A stretch of 64,000 bases of DNA from Brachypodius melanocephalos. Taxonomy: Eukaryota > Chordata > Aves > Passeriformes > Pycnonotidae. The translations under genes were made by a program, and so were the position numbers. A model generated the notes under the pieces. That model ran no database searches and was not told the DNA's origin. It saw only the letters and a list, made by a program, of their open reading frames with translations. The stretch is taken from NCBI GenBank assembly GCA_013398615.1, contig VZSR01003798.1, forward strand, positions 5,315,188 through 5,379,187. Reading direction: 5' to 3'. Shown piece by piece: positions 36,573-51,064 of this stretch (position 1 is its first letter; the number at the start of each line of letters is the position of its first letter).

Positions 36573-39507
36573 TGTCCCCGAGCCCTGCACCTCAAGAGCT
36601 TTTCCCATCCAGGGGAGATCCCTCCACAGGGAGTTCCTCCCACGCACTTTACACTGACAGAAAGGAGGGAGTAAAGGAAGAAAGTGAACAAGAGCTACAC
36701 TTCTTAATTGGAAAAAGACAAAGCTTGTCTCTTATCATTCAGCTGCCACAGACTCCGATGGAGTCCTGAGCCCCCATCCCACAGCCCTGGGGCTGCTGCC
36801 TTCCCAAAGCATCTCAAGGGGAAAATCCTCTCATTTAGGAAGATGTACAGGAGATCAGGAGCCCTGGGGAGGGTCTGTTCCAAGCTCATCTATTTACCCA
36901 GGGGGGTTTAATTCCAATTTGTGGGGTTGGCAGGCTGGGCATTCCTTCCCATTTTTTGAAGCTGTGAAACACTGATGTAACAGGCTTCATTCCCTTCCTT
37001 ACTTGCCGTGCATTTCTGCTGAGCCACATGGGCTCAGATGCTGTAAAACTGCCAAAATCAGGGTATTATTTCATAGCACATAGAAGGGGAAAAAAACCCC
37101 TCAACAATACTTAATTAAATAATTACAACGAGGTCCTCCTGCATTTTTCAGCACACTGCTGGGAGATGGAAATTCTGGCTGGTTTTTTAATCAAACGGCT
37201 TAACTAAATCTAGTAGGAATTAAAAACCGTTTCAGAATTTGATTTTTAAATGTCAAAAGAAATATTTTCTTTTGGAAATCTTCCAGATGGAATATTTCCC
37301 AATGCAAAAACTTCTCTTATAATTATGGAAAAATAATTGAAATTGAAGAGCTATACTAGATGCTCTGAAAGAATGAAAAAGATGCCAAAATGATAGCAAA
37401 CGACTTTCACCATGAACACACATCCCATTTTAATAGCAGTCTTGATTTTTAACTTGATTTCAATTATGTTATGGACCACAACCTTAGGGCTATAGATTAA
37501 TCCAGATTTGCTCAGATGAGAATCCATCCATCAGCCCTGCTGTGACTATGTTCTTCTAATGAAATGCAATTAACAACTGTCATGAAACACTAAAATAACC
37601 ACTTACAAACTGCTTAATGACTCCCATAAACTGAATTGATTCATGTAATTCTTGAAATCAAGTTTCAATTAGGTCCAAAGAATAATGAAAACACAGATTC
37701 TGCTGTGGACATATCACCTCGGTCTGAGCAAGGAAGATAAATATGATCCCTTTTCCCTTTATCATTAGGGAAAAAATTAGCTGCTAAATGCCCTGTTTTG
37801 TGTAGCGAATGCTGGCCAGTTCACTCAGGCTATGGTAATCAAAGCTTTTCTTGCATGTTTGCTCACAGGCATTTCCACAGATTTCTCTCCCATAGGATGC
37901 AACCATCAAACTCTAGAAATGTTTCATTAACTTATGACAAAAATTGACTTAATTTATAGATGAAACAACCAGAAACCAATTATCAGTGATGATTATGCAT
38001 TAAAACAAATGCAGTCCAATGCAAGGACTAAATTCGCCTTGCAGGAAGGATGGAAATCCTGTCTCTCCATCCTCTGTCTGAATCTCTACATGACCCAGAG
38101 GGACCAGCAGCTCTTTACCCATCCTGTCCTGTTCCTCCAGGCTGGATGGCCTCTGTGCCTGCTGGGTGGCCTGATGCTTTCAGGACAGATTATCCTGCAT
38201 CTCTGCAGATTACAGCAGCATTTTAATCAAGTTGATATCTTTTCTCTGTTTATACTTACACTAATGAGATCAGAGACATTTTTCCAAAGTTTTCCTTTGA
38301 TCACAGGACAGATTTGCATGCCTGTTTTGGACACTCAATCAATGAGGGGAGCTTTCCTTTCCTGCTCAAACGTGTCTTTCCTGACAGCATAAAGTGACTA
38401 AATGTCTCAGGCTGAGCTGTGCTGCTGTGACACCCCCTACAGTCACAGCCCACAGATCAACCCTTTCAATCTCTCACACTTTTGGCCCCTACCTCTAATC
38501 CCAGCTCTCTTCCTGCCTCTGCCTTTATCCTATAACTCATCACAAATCCCTTCCCCCTCCTCTCTCTCTGCCTGCACCTCCATCCATCACTCTCTGCTGG
38601 GGTTTTGGGGGTGTGTGGGAGCTGAGCCTGGAGCTGTTGTGTGAACACACAGACCCCAGGTGTTGGCTCCCATCACAACCAGCCTTTGAGCACCTGCAAC
38701 AGCCTCTGAATGCCACAAAGTCTCTGACGGCTCAGCCTGATCCCCATCTGCAATCCCCACATCCCTGAGCACTCCCACACCTTGAAAATGAGGAACCCAA
38801 ACCCACGTCCTGATGGTGCCTCTTCCTTAAAAGCCACAAAGCTATTTTGGGTCTGTTTGCATGGTATGGCCAGATGTATTCAAACAGAGACTAATTTCAC
38901 CAGCACAAACTTGTCCTCACATAACTTCATTTTCATCCAGACAGAAGCTTTTCAAGCAACAGCAACGAAACCCTTTCAATATTTAATCAGCTGCATGGCC
39001 TGGAACAGCAGGGACCAGCAGCAGCTGCCTGGCACAGAGTGGGCGAGGGGGATGAGGGCTCTCATCCTCACCAAGCCTCTCTCTATCCTGAAAACTTGCC
39101 TCCTCCACAGATTTGCTCTGGAGAAAGTCAAATGGGAACCCTGTTTCAGCCTTCTGCTTTAGCTGTGACAGCTTCCAAACAGCATGGCTTTGAAGCACCT
39201 CATTTTTCATTCCTCCCTTCCAAATTCCCTGACGCTTCCCAGGTGTAAATCTTACTTCCTTTCCTACTGATGGCTGGGAAACTGCTGTGCTCAGTGCCCT
39301 GTAATTGTGAGTCAGCAGGACTTGAGCTCTCTCCCATTTCTTTCTGGTTGTAAAGCAGGCAGGGTGTAAGCTTTGGCCACAGAAAAGGCTTTGCAGAATT
39401 TTCATGGTGTGTTTATGGAGGGCAAAATTAGGCTTTTCCTATTCTTTCCTCTTGCTACAACTATAAAATAGATACTAATAACCAACCCTAACCACCCCTA
39501 TCTAAAA

Positions 39508-39530
39508 GAAGAAGAAGAAGAAAAAAAAAA
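39508..39530 (+). repeat. AAG microsatellite followed by poly-A
   Basis: Four to five GAA/AAG units run into a ten-base A run. Confidence 0.85.
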
Positions 39531-42500
39531 GCACCAAAAGCACATCCAATTAGCGATAAATAATAAGTACAAGATTAATTAAAATTACTCTGTTATTAAT
39601 TCCCATCTTCTGGCTCTGAGAATGCAAAAGGCATTCCCTGTCTTCCCAAGGGTGCCCCAACGTCACAGCATCACCACAGCCCCCAGAGGGCCAGTGACTG
39701 GCAGTGGTGGCAGCAGGATTTGTCACGGATGTGCTGGCCCCACTGGAGATGGGCTCCCTGCTCCTTTCATGCTGGTCACAGCCTGCCTTGGCTCACCAGG
39801 GAGGCTCAGCCTGCACCAAACCCAGCAATTTTGGGTCTGAGTTGCAAGTGAACACCCCTCATCTCCTCCTCAATGCCAAGGAGTCTGACTTTTCCAACAG
39901 CGGCTACACATCAGGAGAAGCAACCACTGGGATTTCTCAATCTGGGTCTGCGTATAAATCATTTAACACCTCATTTACACATGCTTATAATTAATGCACA
40001 CTAGAAACAGTCCTGATAAAACATCTGAAATGCACTGGGCTGCAAGTGTGTTGGTTTAGGGGTGTAGAAGGACAAATGAACCCCCTCAAGAAACGGCTGA
40101 TCCCACTGGTTCCCACTCTCACTTTCAGTGGAAGCAGATGAGAGGAATTTGGGTCAGATTTCCTTCCTTGTAGTGCGCTGAAAGCATTTGAGAACTAGTT
40201 GCCATTTTGTAAAAGCCCAGACCTCTTGCCCAAATCACCTCCTCTTCTCCTACTTCCCATCTATCAGGGCAGAGAGAGCCCCAGGCTTTGTGTACAGAGC
40301 AGAATTCTCACTTTTTGTTTTATTGCATTATCAGGGGCGATTTCTCTCACAGTAGCCCATCTATCTCTTATTCTGGTACAAGTCCAGAGAAATTTTACTT
40401 ATTTTGCTGGATTTACAGCCCTGAGAATAACATCAGGATCCATCCACCCAGGATAGTTTGTAAATCTAAAAAAACTTTTATCCATCAGTAGGAGTGTTCC
40501 GTGCAACACACCCTCTGTACCAAGTACTGCTGGAGAAGAATTTTGCATACTTCTATTTTTTGTCCCCCAAACCTTCTATCATCCCCTTGGAGGCATCAAA
40601 TCTAATCTGCCTCTAACCTGATTCCCCAGATGTGCTGCTCCCCAGGGGAATGTGACTCAGGAGCTGCAGAACAAGGAGCTGCTGGGCTTGATGGAGGACC
40701 ATGACTGCTTGTAGGACTGCAACATAAATGAGGTTCCTCAAAGAAGTCGCCACCACCTCCTCTACGGGGGTCTCCTCTGGGTGTCAAGGCATTGAGGAGA
40801 TACCAGGAGATTCCTGCACGCCTGAGAAGGGCTTGGATTTAAGTTCAGGAGGTCAGGAACCTGTAAGCTGCAATAATTACAGCAGTTAATCTGGAGCAGC
40901 CTGACCACCTGCCACAAAGGGCAAGAGAAGTGTCCCTGGGAGGAGGCAGGATTTTCCCTGCTGCCAGGAGGGATGTGATGGGAGCAATCCCTGAGACACC
41001 TCTTGTGCCTTGACAGAGGACTTGTCTCCAGTTTACCACTGCAGCACCTTGAGAGCAGGAGGGGTGGGAAGTATATCACGTGCACTAGCAGATTGGCTCC
41101 CACAGCACCTTCCCCAGGGTTGAAAATATCCTGTAGGGATCTGTTCACCCTCTCACGTTCTACAGAACACCCCACAGGGGTTATCTCCAGGCCAGGACTG
41201 GGAAAGTCTCCACTTTGCAGCGCTGCTCAGAGGACACCATGCCTCTGACTCCCAGCCTGGGAGGGTGGAAGGCAGCTGTTGTGCTGGAACCAGGGCTTGA
41301 ACAAACCCATCCATCACCCAGTGGGCAGCTGCTGAATTCCAGCTTCCTGCAAACTCATCTTCCATAAGAGATGCTGTGAAGCACAGCAAAACACTGACTT
41401 TGACTGGAAACATTGAACCAGTGAGAACTGAGCCCTCACAGTCCAGCAGCATCTCCTGGAGGAGCCTGCCCAGCACCAGACCTGACACAGTCCTCATGCC
41501 AAGAGGCATCTTGGAGCTGCACCTGGCTTCTCTCAGTCAATTCTGATGCTGCCTGGATTGAGATTGGATTTGAGAAGATAAGTCAGCATCCCTACTGACT
41601 GTCTCCTCCACAGCACAATTTTGTAGATCTCGATTGCATCCCTCTCTATCTGTAGTCATATCTCTAGGTTTGACACACTAAGGTGAGCAGAAAACATCTC
41701 TGAAAACCTGTAGCCCCTCCAACTTTAATGAGGGAGGTTGGAATACTTAGAGTGCTCTCACATTTCAACCACCTCCAAGCAAGCTGTAATTTCTTCTCCC
41801 TCTCTGGTGTTTGGGCAGTCAAAAACATGCCCAGGTGAGCTATGTCACCTTAGATATTGGAAACTCTCTGACATCTATTTGTAAAGATTCCCTGGGACAG
41901 TACTAGAAAAAGAGAAGAATTGTCCTCAAAGTGGCCTGAGCTTCCCAGCTTCCCTTCTCCGACTAAAATCCCATTCAAAAGAGGTTCTTCCCTCAGTTTT
42001 AACCCAGCTCCTCTTTCAAATTCAGCACAGCCAAGGGAATCTGCCAGGCCACCTCAGTCAATCCCATCTTCCCTCTCCCCCAACACCAGTGAGTTTCCTG
42101 TGCCATAACCATGATCACAAAGTCGTGACTGCACGGGAGGAATGAGCAGGCTGAGCAGATGGGCTGTGCGGGAGGAAACCCTCATTTAAAACACAAATAG
42201 CTGGTGGTAATTTAGCAGATGTGGTAAGAAAAATCTGGAGAGACAAGCATGAGGTGACAGGATTCCAATTTCAATCAAATAATGTGGAAGTGTCCCTGGC
42301 AAGGAAAGGTTTCATCTTCCATCTTCTTGATTGCCTTGTCTTGAGGAGATGATGACTGATGCCAAATGCCATCACAGGAATGATCTGGAGTATTCTTCAT
42401 ATAAGATCCCACATGACTCCCTGCCCTTACCAAATGGATTTTTTTTTTTTCACGGGAGAAATCCATCCTTTAGAACCCAAATGTCCATAAGAAAAGACTA

Positions 42501-45500
42501 AAATTCAATTAAAGTCATAACATTCATTAATTCTGTAGAACATTCAATTCTGTTTCTATCCAGAGACAAAGACTTTAGGATCAGTCCTTCACTTCTCCAT
42601 TATCAAATCAGGATGGCTCAGGAAATTTGGGACATTAGAAACATCTCTATATCCAGCATATTGTAATATTCATTTGGCCCTAGGATTTCATCTTGGCAGA
42701 AGCACCAAAGTTATCACAGATGGGTATGAGGTTTTCCTCTTTATAAATATTACAGAGCCATTAATTAAACAGGGGAAATTAACTGTGCCAGGCAGCACTG
42801 CAGAGGGACAGGAAAGCACAGTCACCATTGGCCAGCATGGCAGACTGAATGTGGGACAAGCGCACACAACATCAAACTGACAGCAAAGACACTCTGGTAT
42901 CAACATTACTGCAGGTTCTAGAAGATAATTCAACAAGAAAAATAATTTATAGACATTTCTGGTGCTCAGAAGCCATATTCCAGGAAACACGTGAAATAAA
43001 GGATTTTCTACCTTTTGAAACAAACCATGGTGTTTTGGTTAAAGGACACAAAAGCTGTCCTAAGATGATTTCCTCAACCCCTCAAAGATAACAAATTGGG
43101 CAATTCCTGCACTTGCACTCTCTCCTTCTTGCCCTGTGCTGGGATTTAGTCAAGCAAAGCCCCTCCCTGTTCCTCATGTTCTCTTCACCCCATTTACCAC
43201 AGATTTGGTCAAGAGATTGTCCCCCTGAAACACAGTTGAAACAAAACTCCAAGTCAAAACCTGCTGCTGCAGAGAGAAGTATCTTTTTCTTTAGATTTGA
43301 CTGGTGCTTGAAACGTCTAGGTTTCTCTAAAATAATCACAAGCCCCAAAGTGCTCTACTCTCAGTGTCACAGTATCTAACTTCAAAGAGTAGGAAATGTG
43401 TGAGTTTTTAGCAAGTGGAGGTTTCTGCATAAATACATCATGAGAGGAATATTTTTATAAACAAGTCATCTCCGAAATGTTCTCCAGAACTAGTTTTAAT
43501 TCTGCCTATCAAAAACGAATCTTAAAAAAAAAAATATTTTGGGATCTCCAAACTAAATTCTGCGCCAATTTTTGGGTAAAACACGGGTCTGTCAAGAAGG
43601 TCATATCTTTGAATCTGTTAGAAAAATTGCCAAAGCTCCCCCAGTACATTTCTGCTTTGTTTTTTTTGTTATGTACAGACCTTTGCAGATTCAATATAGC
43701 CAGATTGCAAAGGCTGCTCTTAGGTTTATTATTCCCTGATCCTCTTTAAACAAGGGCCCTAAATTCATCCCTGGTATAAGAGCTCTGCTGTCACTCGACT
43801 AAGATGCAGGACACCTATTTTGAGAATCCTGTGAGACACTGACTTGCAAACTTCTTATTTGGAGTAATCCCATGTCCAGGACATCAGACAGCTCATGGTC
43901 CCAATAGAGTGTCCAGAGAGACCTCCTTCCTTCCAAATATCTTTATCTGCACCTCTCTCTAGATCAGCTACTAGCAGAACCCAGGGGACTGGTTTCAGTG
44001 AAAAATGCAGTTAGACTTCAGGATGCAGGTAGTTTATCAGCTAGGAAAATTAAGAGGTTTTATGCATCAACTCAGAGGCAGGAATTTATGAATGACTTCC
44101 CACAACTCCTGCAGTAACAAGCACAGGGCAGAAAAAAAGCAACATTCAGGTAGGAGCTCACATGGAAAATATCAGACCAAGGTGGAAACCACAAAAGAAA
44201 AAAGACACAGGGTGGGCAATGGATCTGCCTGTGAGTAGAGCTGATCCCACTGCCCAGGCACACACATTGATCTGCTTGACTCCCAGCCCCTCACTTAACA
44301 GTAATTAAATTGCTTTAATAAGCACTGACCCCTGGAAAGGCTTCACTACAAACCAAACGAGCTTCCCTGGGGTTTTTTTTCCTGTCTCTTTTTCAGCTCC
44401 CTCCTTTTGCTTTTCTACCCCACTAAGCCCTATTACTTTTGCATCTGGACTGATTGCCCAGAGAGGGACCAAAGAGAAAAGCATCATTGCTTACCAGAAC
44501 TAGGGAATATCTCATCACAGCCGTTCACCAGCCATTTCCCCTCTTCCTAGCCAGTGGAGCTGCTCCTGGAAGGGCTGCCCCTTTCTGCTAGCATGTCACA
44601 AGCCGGAGATTAGAAGTAAATGCTCTGCAAGCCAAGCCGATCATCCCGCTGCGACCACATCCAGGTAGTGAGGCAGGAGCTCTGGCAAAGTCCATCAGGC
44701 AGCAGAAAACACCATGGCACGAACACACCCCCGGGCACGGAGCAATGGGAGTGCAGGGAGGCTGGAGGCAGCAGGGAGAGCAGATGGGAGGGGGGTGGCT
44801 GGGGGAAACCAGGCAGCGGGCGATGCTAACGTGACAGATGTGTTGACTTTGAGTTAAACAGGAAATTGAGGATGCTCGACGCAGGGAGGAAAGGCATTAG
44901 CTCACATTAAAGGCAAAGACTTTCCACGGTCTTTCCCTTCTTTGCTTTCCCTCTTTCACCCAGGCTTTCTCCAGTGGTTTCTAGCTCTGCCTGCACACGC
45001 AGAAAGAAGCCAGGGTTGATATTGGGTCTGCCTGTGTGTCTGGGCAAGGCAGGAGCTGCAGGGCCAGCCACAGAATTCCCCATCCTAGCAGTGAGTTGGC
45101 AGACTGTTCCTTTATTCCCTCTTCAACTCAGACTCCCTTGACATTATTTGAACAGCAGCCTCTAGATGGTATGAGTAAAAGAGGGGATGCTGAACAGCAG
45201 AACAAGGCTTTTAATTTGTCCCAGTTCTGGGCAGGGGAAAACACAGAGTCAAAATCCTGATTTAGCTTATGTAGGATAAGCAGCAGAGAGTAGAATAAAT
45301 TGATTTAAATGCAGGGGAAATAAAGTGTCTTGGTGCATTCAGCTTCCCCGTGAATAAACCTGATTTTTCCACAGTCCAGACAAGGGTGGCCAGGGTGAGT
45401 CTGGGGGATAAGAGCTGTACTGTGAGGGTGCACAGGTCCAGGGGCATGTAACTCCAGGGCAAGGTGGCTACATGTCTAGGGGGCAGTAAAACGTGAAGAG

Positions 45501-48500
45501 AATTGGGGAAATCAAAGCCCTGCACTGATTTCTTAGTTACAGCCTGGAAAATGGAGTGAAGGAAGGCAGACAATACTGGCTTAGAGCTAGACCCCAGCTT
45601 CTAGAGATTAGGGGAGGAAGAGAGGGGCCCCACCACAAACCCATGGGCAGAAAATCAGCTAGGACACAAGGACTCTGTTCCTGTTTCATGAACTTGTCCT
45701 CCCTGCTGGCTTTTTCCACTGCCTTTGGCCCAAGGAGGAAGAGCTTCCTCATCATCCTTGCGGATCTGGGTGTCAGCCACAGCCCAGCATGCACAGTTGA
45801 GCCTTTCTCATGCATCTCCCCACCAAAGCTTTGTCCCAAGACCCACATGCAGAGGGTCAAGAATCTCTCTATTGTGGCATGAATGGGACCCCAGGGTGAC
45901 AGGACTCCTTTTTTTTCTAGTGCATTAGGTAAAGTACAGAAATCTGCTGTGGGCACTTGTTCCATAATGGAGCGAAATACTCAGATTTTGGTGCAATCTA
46001 GCCTGCCTCCCTGCTTGCATCCCATTCTTCCCCACCCCCTCACTGTCCCTGAGCTCTGCTGTTGGCCTCCCTTCAACATTTGAATGGAGTATTGACAGTG
46101 ATCCATTCGCACTCCAAACAGATGAGCCTGACTTGCATCCCCAGAATCGCATTTGCAGAGCCAGCCCAAGCAGGTGGGTTTGGAGCATCTCCTCGGGTGG
46201 ATCAGCTGCAGTTCCAAAAGCATCCCTTTTTCTGGTTAGAGAAACAGCTTGGAAAAGTCTGGCGAGGATATCACACTTTGGAAAACTGCTGCCTCGGGTC
46301 TCTTGTCCCTCCTCCTACCTGCTGCCACGCTCCTCGTCTCTGCAATTATTCATAAAGCTCCATGTTCTTTCCTAATTGGGATGTTCCCTTTCGCCTTGCA
46401 CGTCACTCCCGTGTCACTCCGTGTCTGGGCCCCTGGTGACCTCTTGGAGTGCTTGGCAAGGTGGGCAGCAGCCAAATGAGTCATCAGCAGCAACCTGCTG
46501 GCATCTCCCTCCCTCCAGCCATTGCCCCCCTGGCTCCCACCCAGCCTGGCTGCAGCCGGGGAGGCTGGGGGAGTTTAAAGCTGTCTAATCCCCTGGATAA
46601 TTCATGAAAAGAGGATTATCCATTCTGTGCAGAGCCCTTAACCTAAATATAAACCAGCCTTCCCCTTGCGTTGCAGCTCCTGTGGCACGGGGGTGTTTTC
46701 CCTGCACTGCTTCCCCTTCCCATCTTAGGGGTTAACTCTGCTCTTGCTCAAATCTGGGACAACCTGGTTCTAACCCAGGCAGCTACAGTGCAATAAAAGC
46801 AGGGTTTGTAAAGCAGAGGTGAGACTGTGTCCTGTGAACACCAGCAGGATCAATGCAGACTCATCCCCAGAGCACATTCTCTTCCTAATAAATGGCAAAC
46901 TCCATTGTGGGGGGTGTCAGGGAATATACTTTATTACTGTAAATTTGGAAACCAGTGTCATGGTGCCATCAGAGCCTGACAGCAATGCATCAGGAGGGCA
47001 GAGGGAAGTGCTAAACTTGGATATTCCCATGAGAGAACCTGGGCTCTGCTGCCCACCCTGGGCCCTGGGTCACCAGGAGCTGGGTTATCCCTGGGTTATC
47101 CAGAGGGTACAGCCAGAGAGATGGTTAAAAGAGAATAGTTAATGTGTTACCATTCCTGCTTGCATCCAGGGGTAGAGGGATAAACTGAGGAGCTGCAGGA
47201 GGGATTTCTGATGGATTCAGCAGCTTCCTGGGAAACCACAGCAAGCCTCACCTCTCTACTCATTTTCTCTCTCCTTATTTTCCTGAACGTGTTTCCTCAC
47301 CTGTCTCTCCATTTTCCTCTTTTCCTCTTCTCCAGATGGTGAAATGAGGTCTGACACAGCCACCACAGGCTCCCCTTTCTTACAATGCCTTTTTTTTTTT
47401 GGCAGTTAAAGTCCTTATGGGACTTTAGTCACCGTAACATTAAAGCATTCATTAGCACAGGAGTAATTCCATAATCTCTTCAGAAGAGAACAATTTCAGA
47501 GGTTCAGCTCATGATCTGGAAAATCAATTTGCCAGCTTGATGATGCAGGAAGAGGATTTTCAAGGCTGGCTTTGGCTTCCCCAGCAGGACTGTTATCAAC
47601 CCTGGGACTTGGTGGCCAGGAAGAGGCCACCCACAACAGCTCTGAGGGGAGGTGGCAAGACACAGAGGGTGTCATTTGGCTCAGGCAAGGAAGGGAGCTG
47701 TGGCAGCTGCAGGATGAGCCTCAAAACCAGACCTGTCTCACCAGGTTTTGCTCAACAGTGTGCTGGACACAGGTGGGACAGCATCACTGTGGGTCATGGG
47801 GAATTTTCCTGCCTTTTTCATCTCATACTTCATTTCACCAAACCAGTGCTCCCAGCTCAGAGTATGAAAGGGATGAATCTTAAGCACCCTGCCTTTGCCC
47901 TGCAGTTACAGGCTAAACTAAACTTTGGCACCTCCTGTACCAAGTACCAGCCCATGTGCTCTTCTCGTGGAATTTTTCACATTTTGACTGTGCTGTCAGA
48001 AGCTGGGACCCACACCCTGCCTGCAGGCACACAGCCAGACTGGCAGAAATCATCTGCAGGTGCAAGGCTGACTTTAGGGAAGCATCCAGTTCTGTGCCTG
48101 CAGGTTGGAGGGTGCCTCAGAACCTGAGTGGGCTTCCTCCTCCAGCTCAGCTCCTTCAATCAGAAGTCGTCAGGTACCAGAGACTTCCATTTAAAAATGT
48201 TCAAGAACATAAATAGGTGCAAAAACCTGCTTCATGGGACAGACCTCTCAGAATCTGGCAAGCTGAAGTGGAAAGCTGTCTCCTGTCAGCTGCTTTCTGG
48301 TTCTGGCTTTGATGCTCCCAAAGGGTTCCCCAGCAACCACATTATGTAACTGCAAAGTTGTGTTAGGAAAACCTAAGGTGTCCTTGAAGCTCTGATCTCC
48401 AGCTGAATTCATCTAACAGTGGTGGACATGCTTTTCACAGCAGGGCCATGAGGAGGAGAAGCAAGAGGAGTTAATCAGGACCCCTTGGAACTCTTGAGAC

Positions 48501-49479
48501 CAGGGCCCCATTGCTACCTGTGGTAGCTTTCTTACAGGGAAAGGAGATATTCCTCTCCTCTTTCTGATGGAAGAGGGATTTTCTATTGTGATGAAGAATC
48601 AGAAGAAGACATGGATGCTGCCCCTGCTCCCACTCCTTCCTCCAGGCTGCTCTGTAGGAGTCTGACCATAGACATCCCACTGCATGAAGTGTCAGGGCCC
48701 CATGGCATTTAGGGCAGAGGCACTAAGGTGTATTTCCAGAGGAGCAGCAAGCATTGAGCTTAGTGCCTGGGTTGATCAGTGCAGCACTGTTGGATGTTCA
48801 GTATCTGGCTAAGTAAACCAGAGAATTAACCCTTTTCCTCTCCCTTCCCCCAAGTGATAACACCAGGGACACAGAGGAGATATGCAACAGCAATTTTCAT
48901 GCCATGTCAGACACATAACTTTCTCTCAGCCTGCCAGAAACTTCTACTCTGACTCCTCACGGCAGGAGTCCCCCATAAGCTCTAGTGGGTGCTTACAAAA
49001 GTCCAACCTAAACACAGTCAGGGATCCCCCTCAGCACACATGGAACACTGCATGCTCCTCCCCTGTACATTATCACCATCAGGCTGTTACTCTCTTCCTT
49101 TTTTTCTCGAGATGAGGTCATCCCTGACAAGTAATATCCTTGCAGGGTCACTTCTACCCATTATTTTTAATGGGATTTTGGTGTCATGGATCATATTGCT
49201 GCAGTTTGACACATGTAATAAAATTTTCCCTTGAACAACACTTGTCCTCGAAAAGAAAAATAATCCCTGCAGAGATGTGTGCCTGGATGTGTTACAGGAT
49301 GGGCTGTGGGCATGCACACATGCACGGGAACTTGTCACCACAGCATCTGCACCCTGCCACAGCCATCAGCCAGAGAGCCAGCCCTGCCAGCTCCTAGATC
49401 ACCTCTTTCTCTCTGTGGCTTAAATTAACCCTTCCTAAGAGGGGAGACGATCTGCGGTTTTACCTTTAGCTGCGGTTGA

Positions 49480-50300
49480 GCTCTGGTGGAGAGGATGGAG
49501 AAGGGAGGACAATGGCAGCGGGTGCAGGACAGCTCGGGTTGGTGCGCACAGGCACCGGCACGCTCAGGCACAGCCCCGAGGTGCCACCACCGCCACAGTC
49601 CCGGACAGCTCCGAGGGGACACCACAGCCCTGCCCCAGGCAAACACCTTCTCCTTGTCCCTGCCAGCCCGCCCCGGGCGAACACACACCAGGAACACTGC
49701 TCCGAACTGCTCCAGCCCAAGTTAAAACTCCACAGCGCAGCAGCTCCCGGGCTCCCAGCAGGGAGCGAAGGCAGCGTAACGGGGCCGCTTCAAATAGTTC
49801 ACAACTGCCCCGACCCCTTCAACCTCACCACACCGACCCAGCCCCTACAGCTCCCACCGATCCATCCCAACTCAACCAACCCGCTCCGCGCCCTTGCGCA
49901 TCTCCTTTTCCAGCGGCACCTTTTCTTTCCGTTTCTTTTCCCTCCCCGGCACCGAGCCCTCCCCAAAGCCGGGCTGCCAGCTGTCCCCCCGTGTTCCGTG
50001 GGGCAGAGGCAGCTCGTGGTTCTTACCTTGGGCAGCGCGGGGCGGTGCGGGGGGCGCGGCGGTGCGGCGCAGCGCGGCTGTGCGCTCGCATCCCCGCTAG
50101 CGCTGATGCAGTCCTGCCGGGAGCCGCATGCCAATGATGCAGCCCCGGGGATCCCAGCCCAGGGAGGGAGCCCAGCGCTGGGAGAGAGCCCACCCTGCTC
50201 CCCTGCTGTCCCCAGCCCGGGGAGGGAGCGTGCGGAGGAGCGGCGGAGAGCGAGAAGCTGCACAGCAGGCAGGGAGAGAGAGGCAATGCTTGTGTAATTT
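49480..50300 (-). promoter_or_regulatory. CpG island, probable SV2B promoter region
   Basis: This is the most GC- and CpG-rich stretch of the window, embedded in AT-richer sequence. It has many CG dinucleotides (for example around 50035-50100) and GC-box-like runs such as CCGCCCCGC on the minus strand near 50042. No TATA box is evident near the presumed start. The island extends about 550 bases downstream of the exon 1 donor into intron 1, as is common for vertebrate CpG promoters. Transcription in both directions is possible, but no plus-strand gene can be supported. Confidence 0.7.
50027..50290 (-). other. SV2B: Probable non-coding first exon of SV2B
   Basis: A consensus donor, CCCAAG followed by GTAAGA, ends this GC-rich block on the minus strand (exon end 50027, intron G at 50026). 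It lies in a CpG island about 31.5 kb upstream of the first coding exon, the expected arrangement for an SV2 gene with a distal untranslated exon. The right-hand (5') boundary is not defined; 50290 marks roughly where GC richness falls. An open frame runs through the block in the frame that would join the SV2B ATG if the proximal acceptor (18291) is used. The link to SV2B is inferred from strand, position and donor quality. Confidence 0.65.
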
Positions 50301-51064
50301 CATCGCGGTAATAAAATCCAACCCGGAGCCAAAGTGTTGCAGCAGCTCTCTAGCAGAGTTCTTCATTACATGAGGGATTTTTTTCTTCCTGGTGTAATTG
50401 CTGACACACAGGAATGTTTCTAGTGGAAAGCAGAGGGGAATCCCAGCATGACTAGGCATCCTTTATCTCTCCACTTCATTTATTAGACACTGCTACATTT
50501 GAGACCCCTGTCCCCGGCATGGCTAGGGTAGGGGCATGTTTCACACAAAATCCTGAGAAAAGCCCGTTCTATTTAAAATTCCCTTGTGTTTGTAATTTGT
50601 GTGTTCATTGCCAGAAGAGTAGCAGGAAATATCCTACTGTCCATGCAGTTTGGTGTTGGAAAGAGACCATGTGGACACAGCAGCATGGAACACAGTCTGC
50701 CCTGGAAATCCATCCCCATCACTCTGTGTTATTAAAAGAGATAAGCAGTAACATGAGGAGGTGTCTTACTGAGGAACAAAGCATGCAGCTCCTAGGAAAT
50801 CCTTCCCAGTGCACTTGGGGGGCATGTCCACACCCAGCAATATCTCTCCATGCAGAGGTGCCCAAATTAGCCCAGATAATGACAGCAATATTTTCACTGA
50901 CAGATTTTCATTGCTGCTTCTGCTAACCCAAAACTAAAGAGCAGCATGGATCCACAGGCTTTTCAGAAACGAAACAGGGGCAGATTTACAGGGCAGCAGG
51001 AATTGTTTGTACTTGAGCAAAGATGAGGAAGTGTAACTCCAACCATCCACCCTGTAGCTGTCAG

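Larger units (their letters stand above)
18562..50026 (-). other. Large first intron of SV2B (5' UTR intron)
   Basis: About 31.5 kb between the presumed first exon and the exon with the start codon. It contains the CR1 fragment (about 21444-21746), low-complexity tracts (23962-24057, 24614-24658, 34096-34116, 39508-39530), a 20-bp minisatellite (36498-36572), an LTR-like stretch (about 26400-26850) and AT-rich blocks near 27.55-28.05 and 37.1-37.95 kb that may be conserved elements. Open frames up to 196 codons on the plus strand show no domain or codon pattern that I can recognise. Confidence 0.65.

Noticed and set aside
47537..48127. Plus-strand open frame of 196 codons
   Set aside because: No family resemblance and no exon-like context. 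A chance frame in moderately GC-rich intron is the better explanation.
49476..50297. Plus-strand open frame of 273 codons
   Set aside because: It lies wholly in the CpG island, where stop codons are scarce. Its product is Pro/Ala/Arg/Ser-rich low complexity with no domain, and it runs antisense to the probable SV2B first exon.
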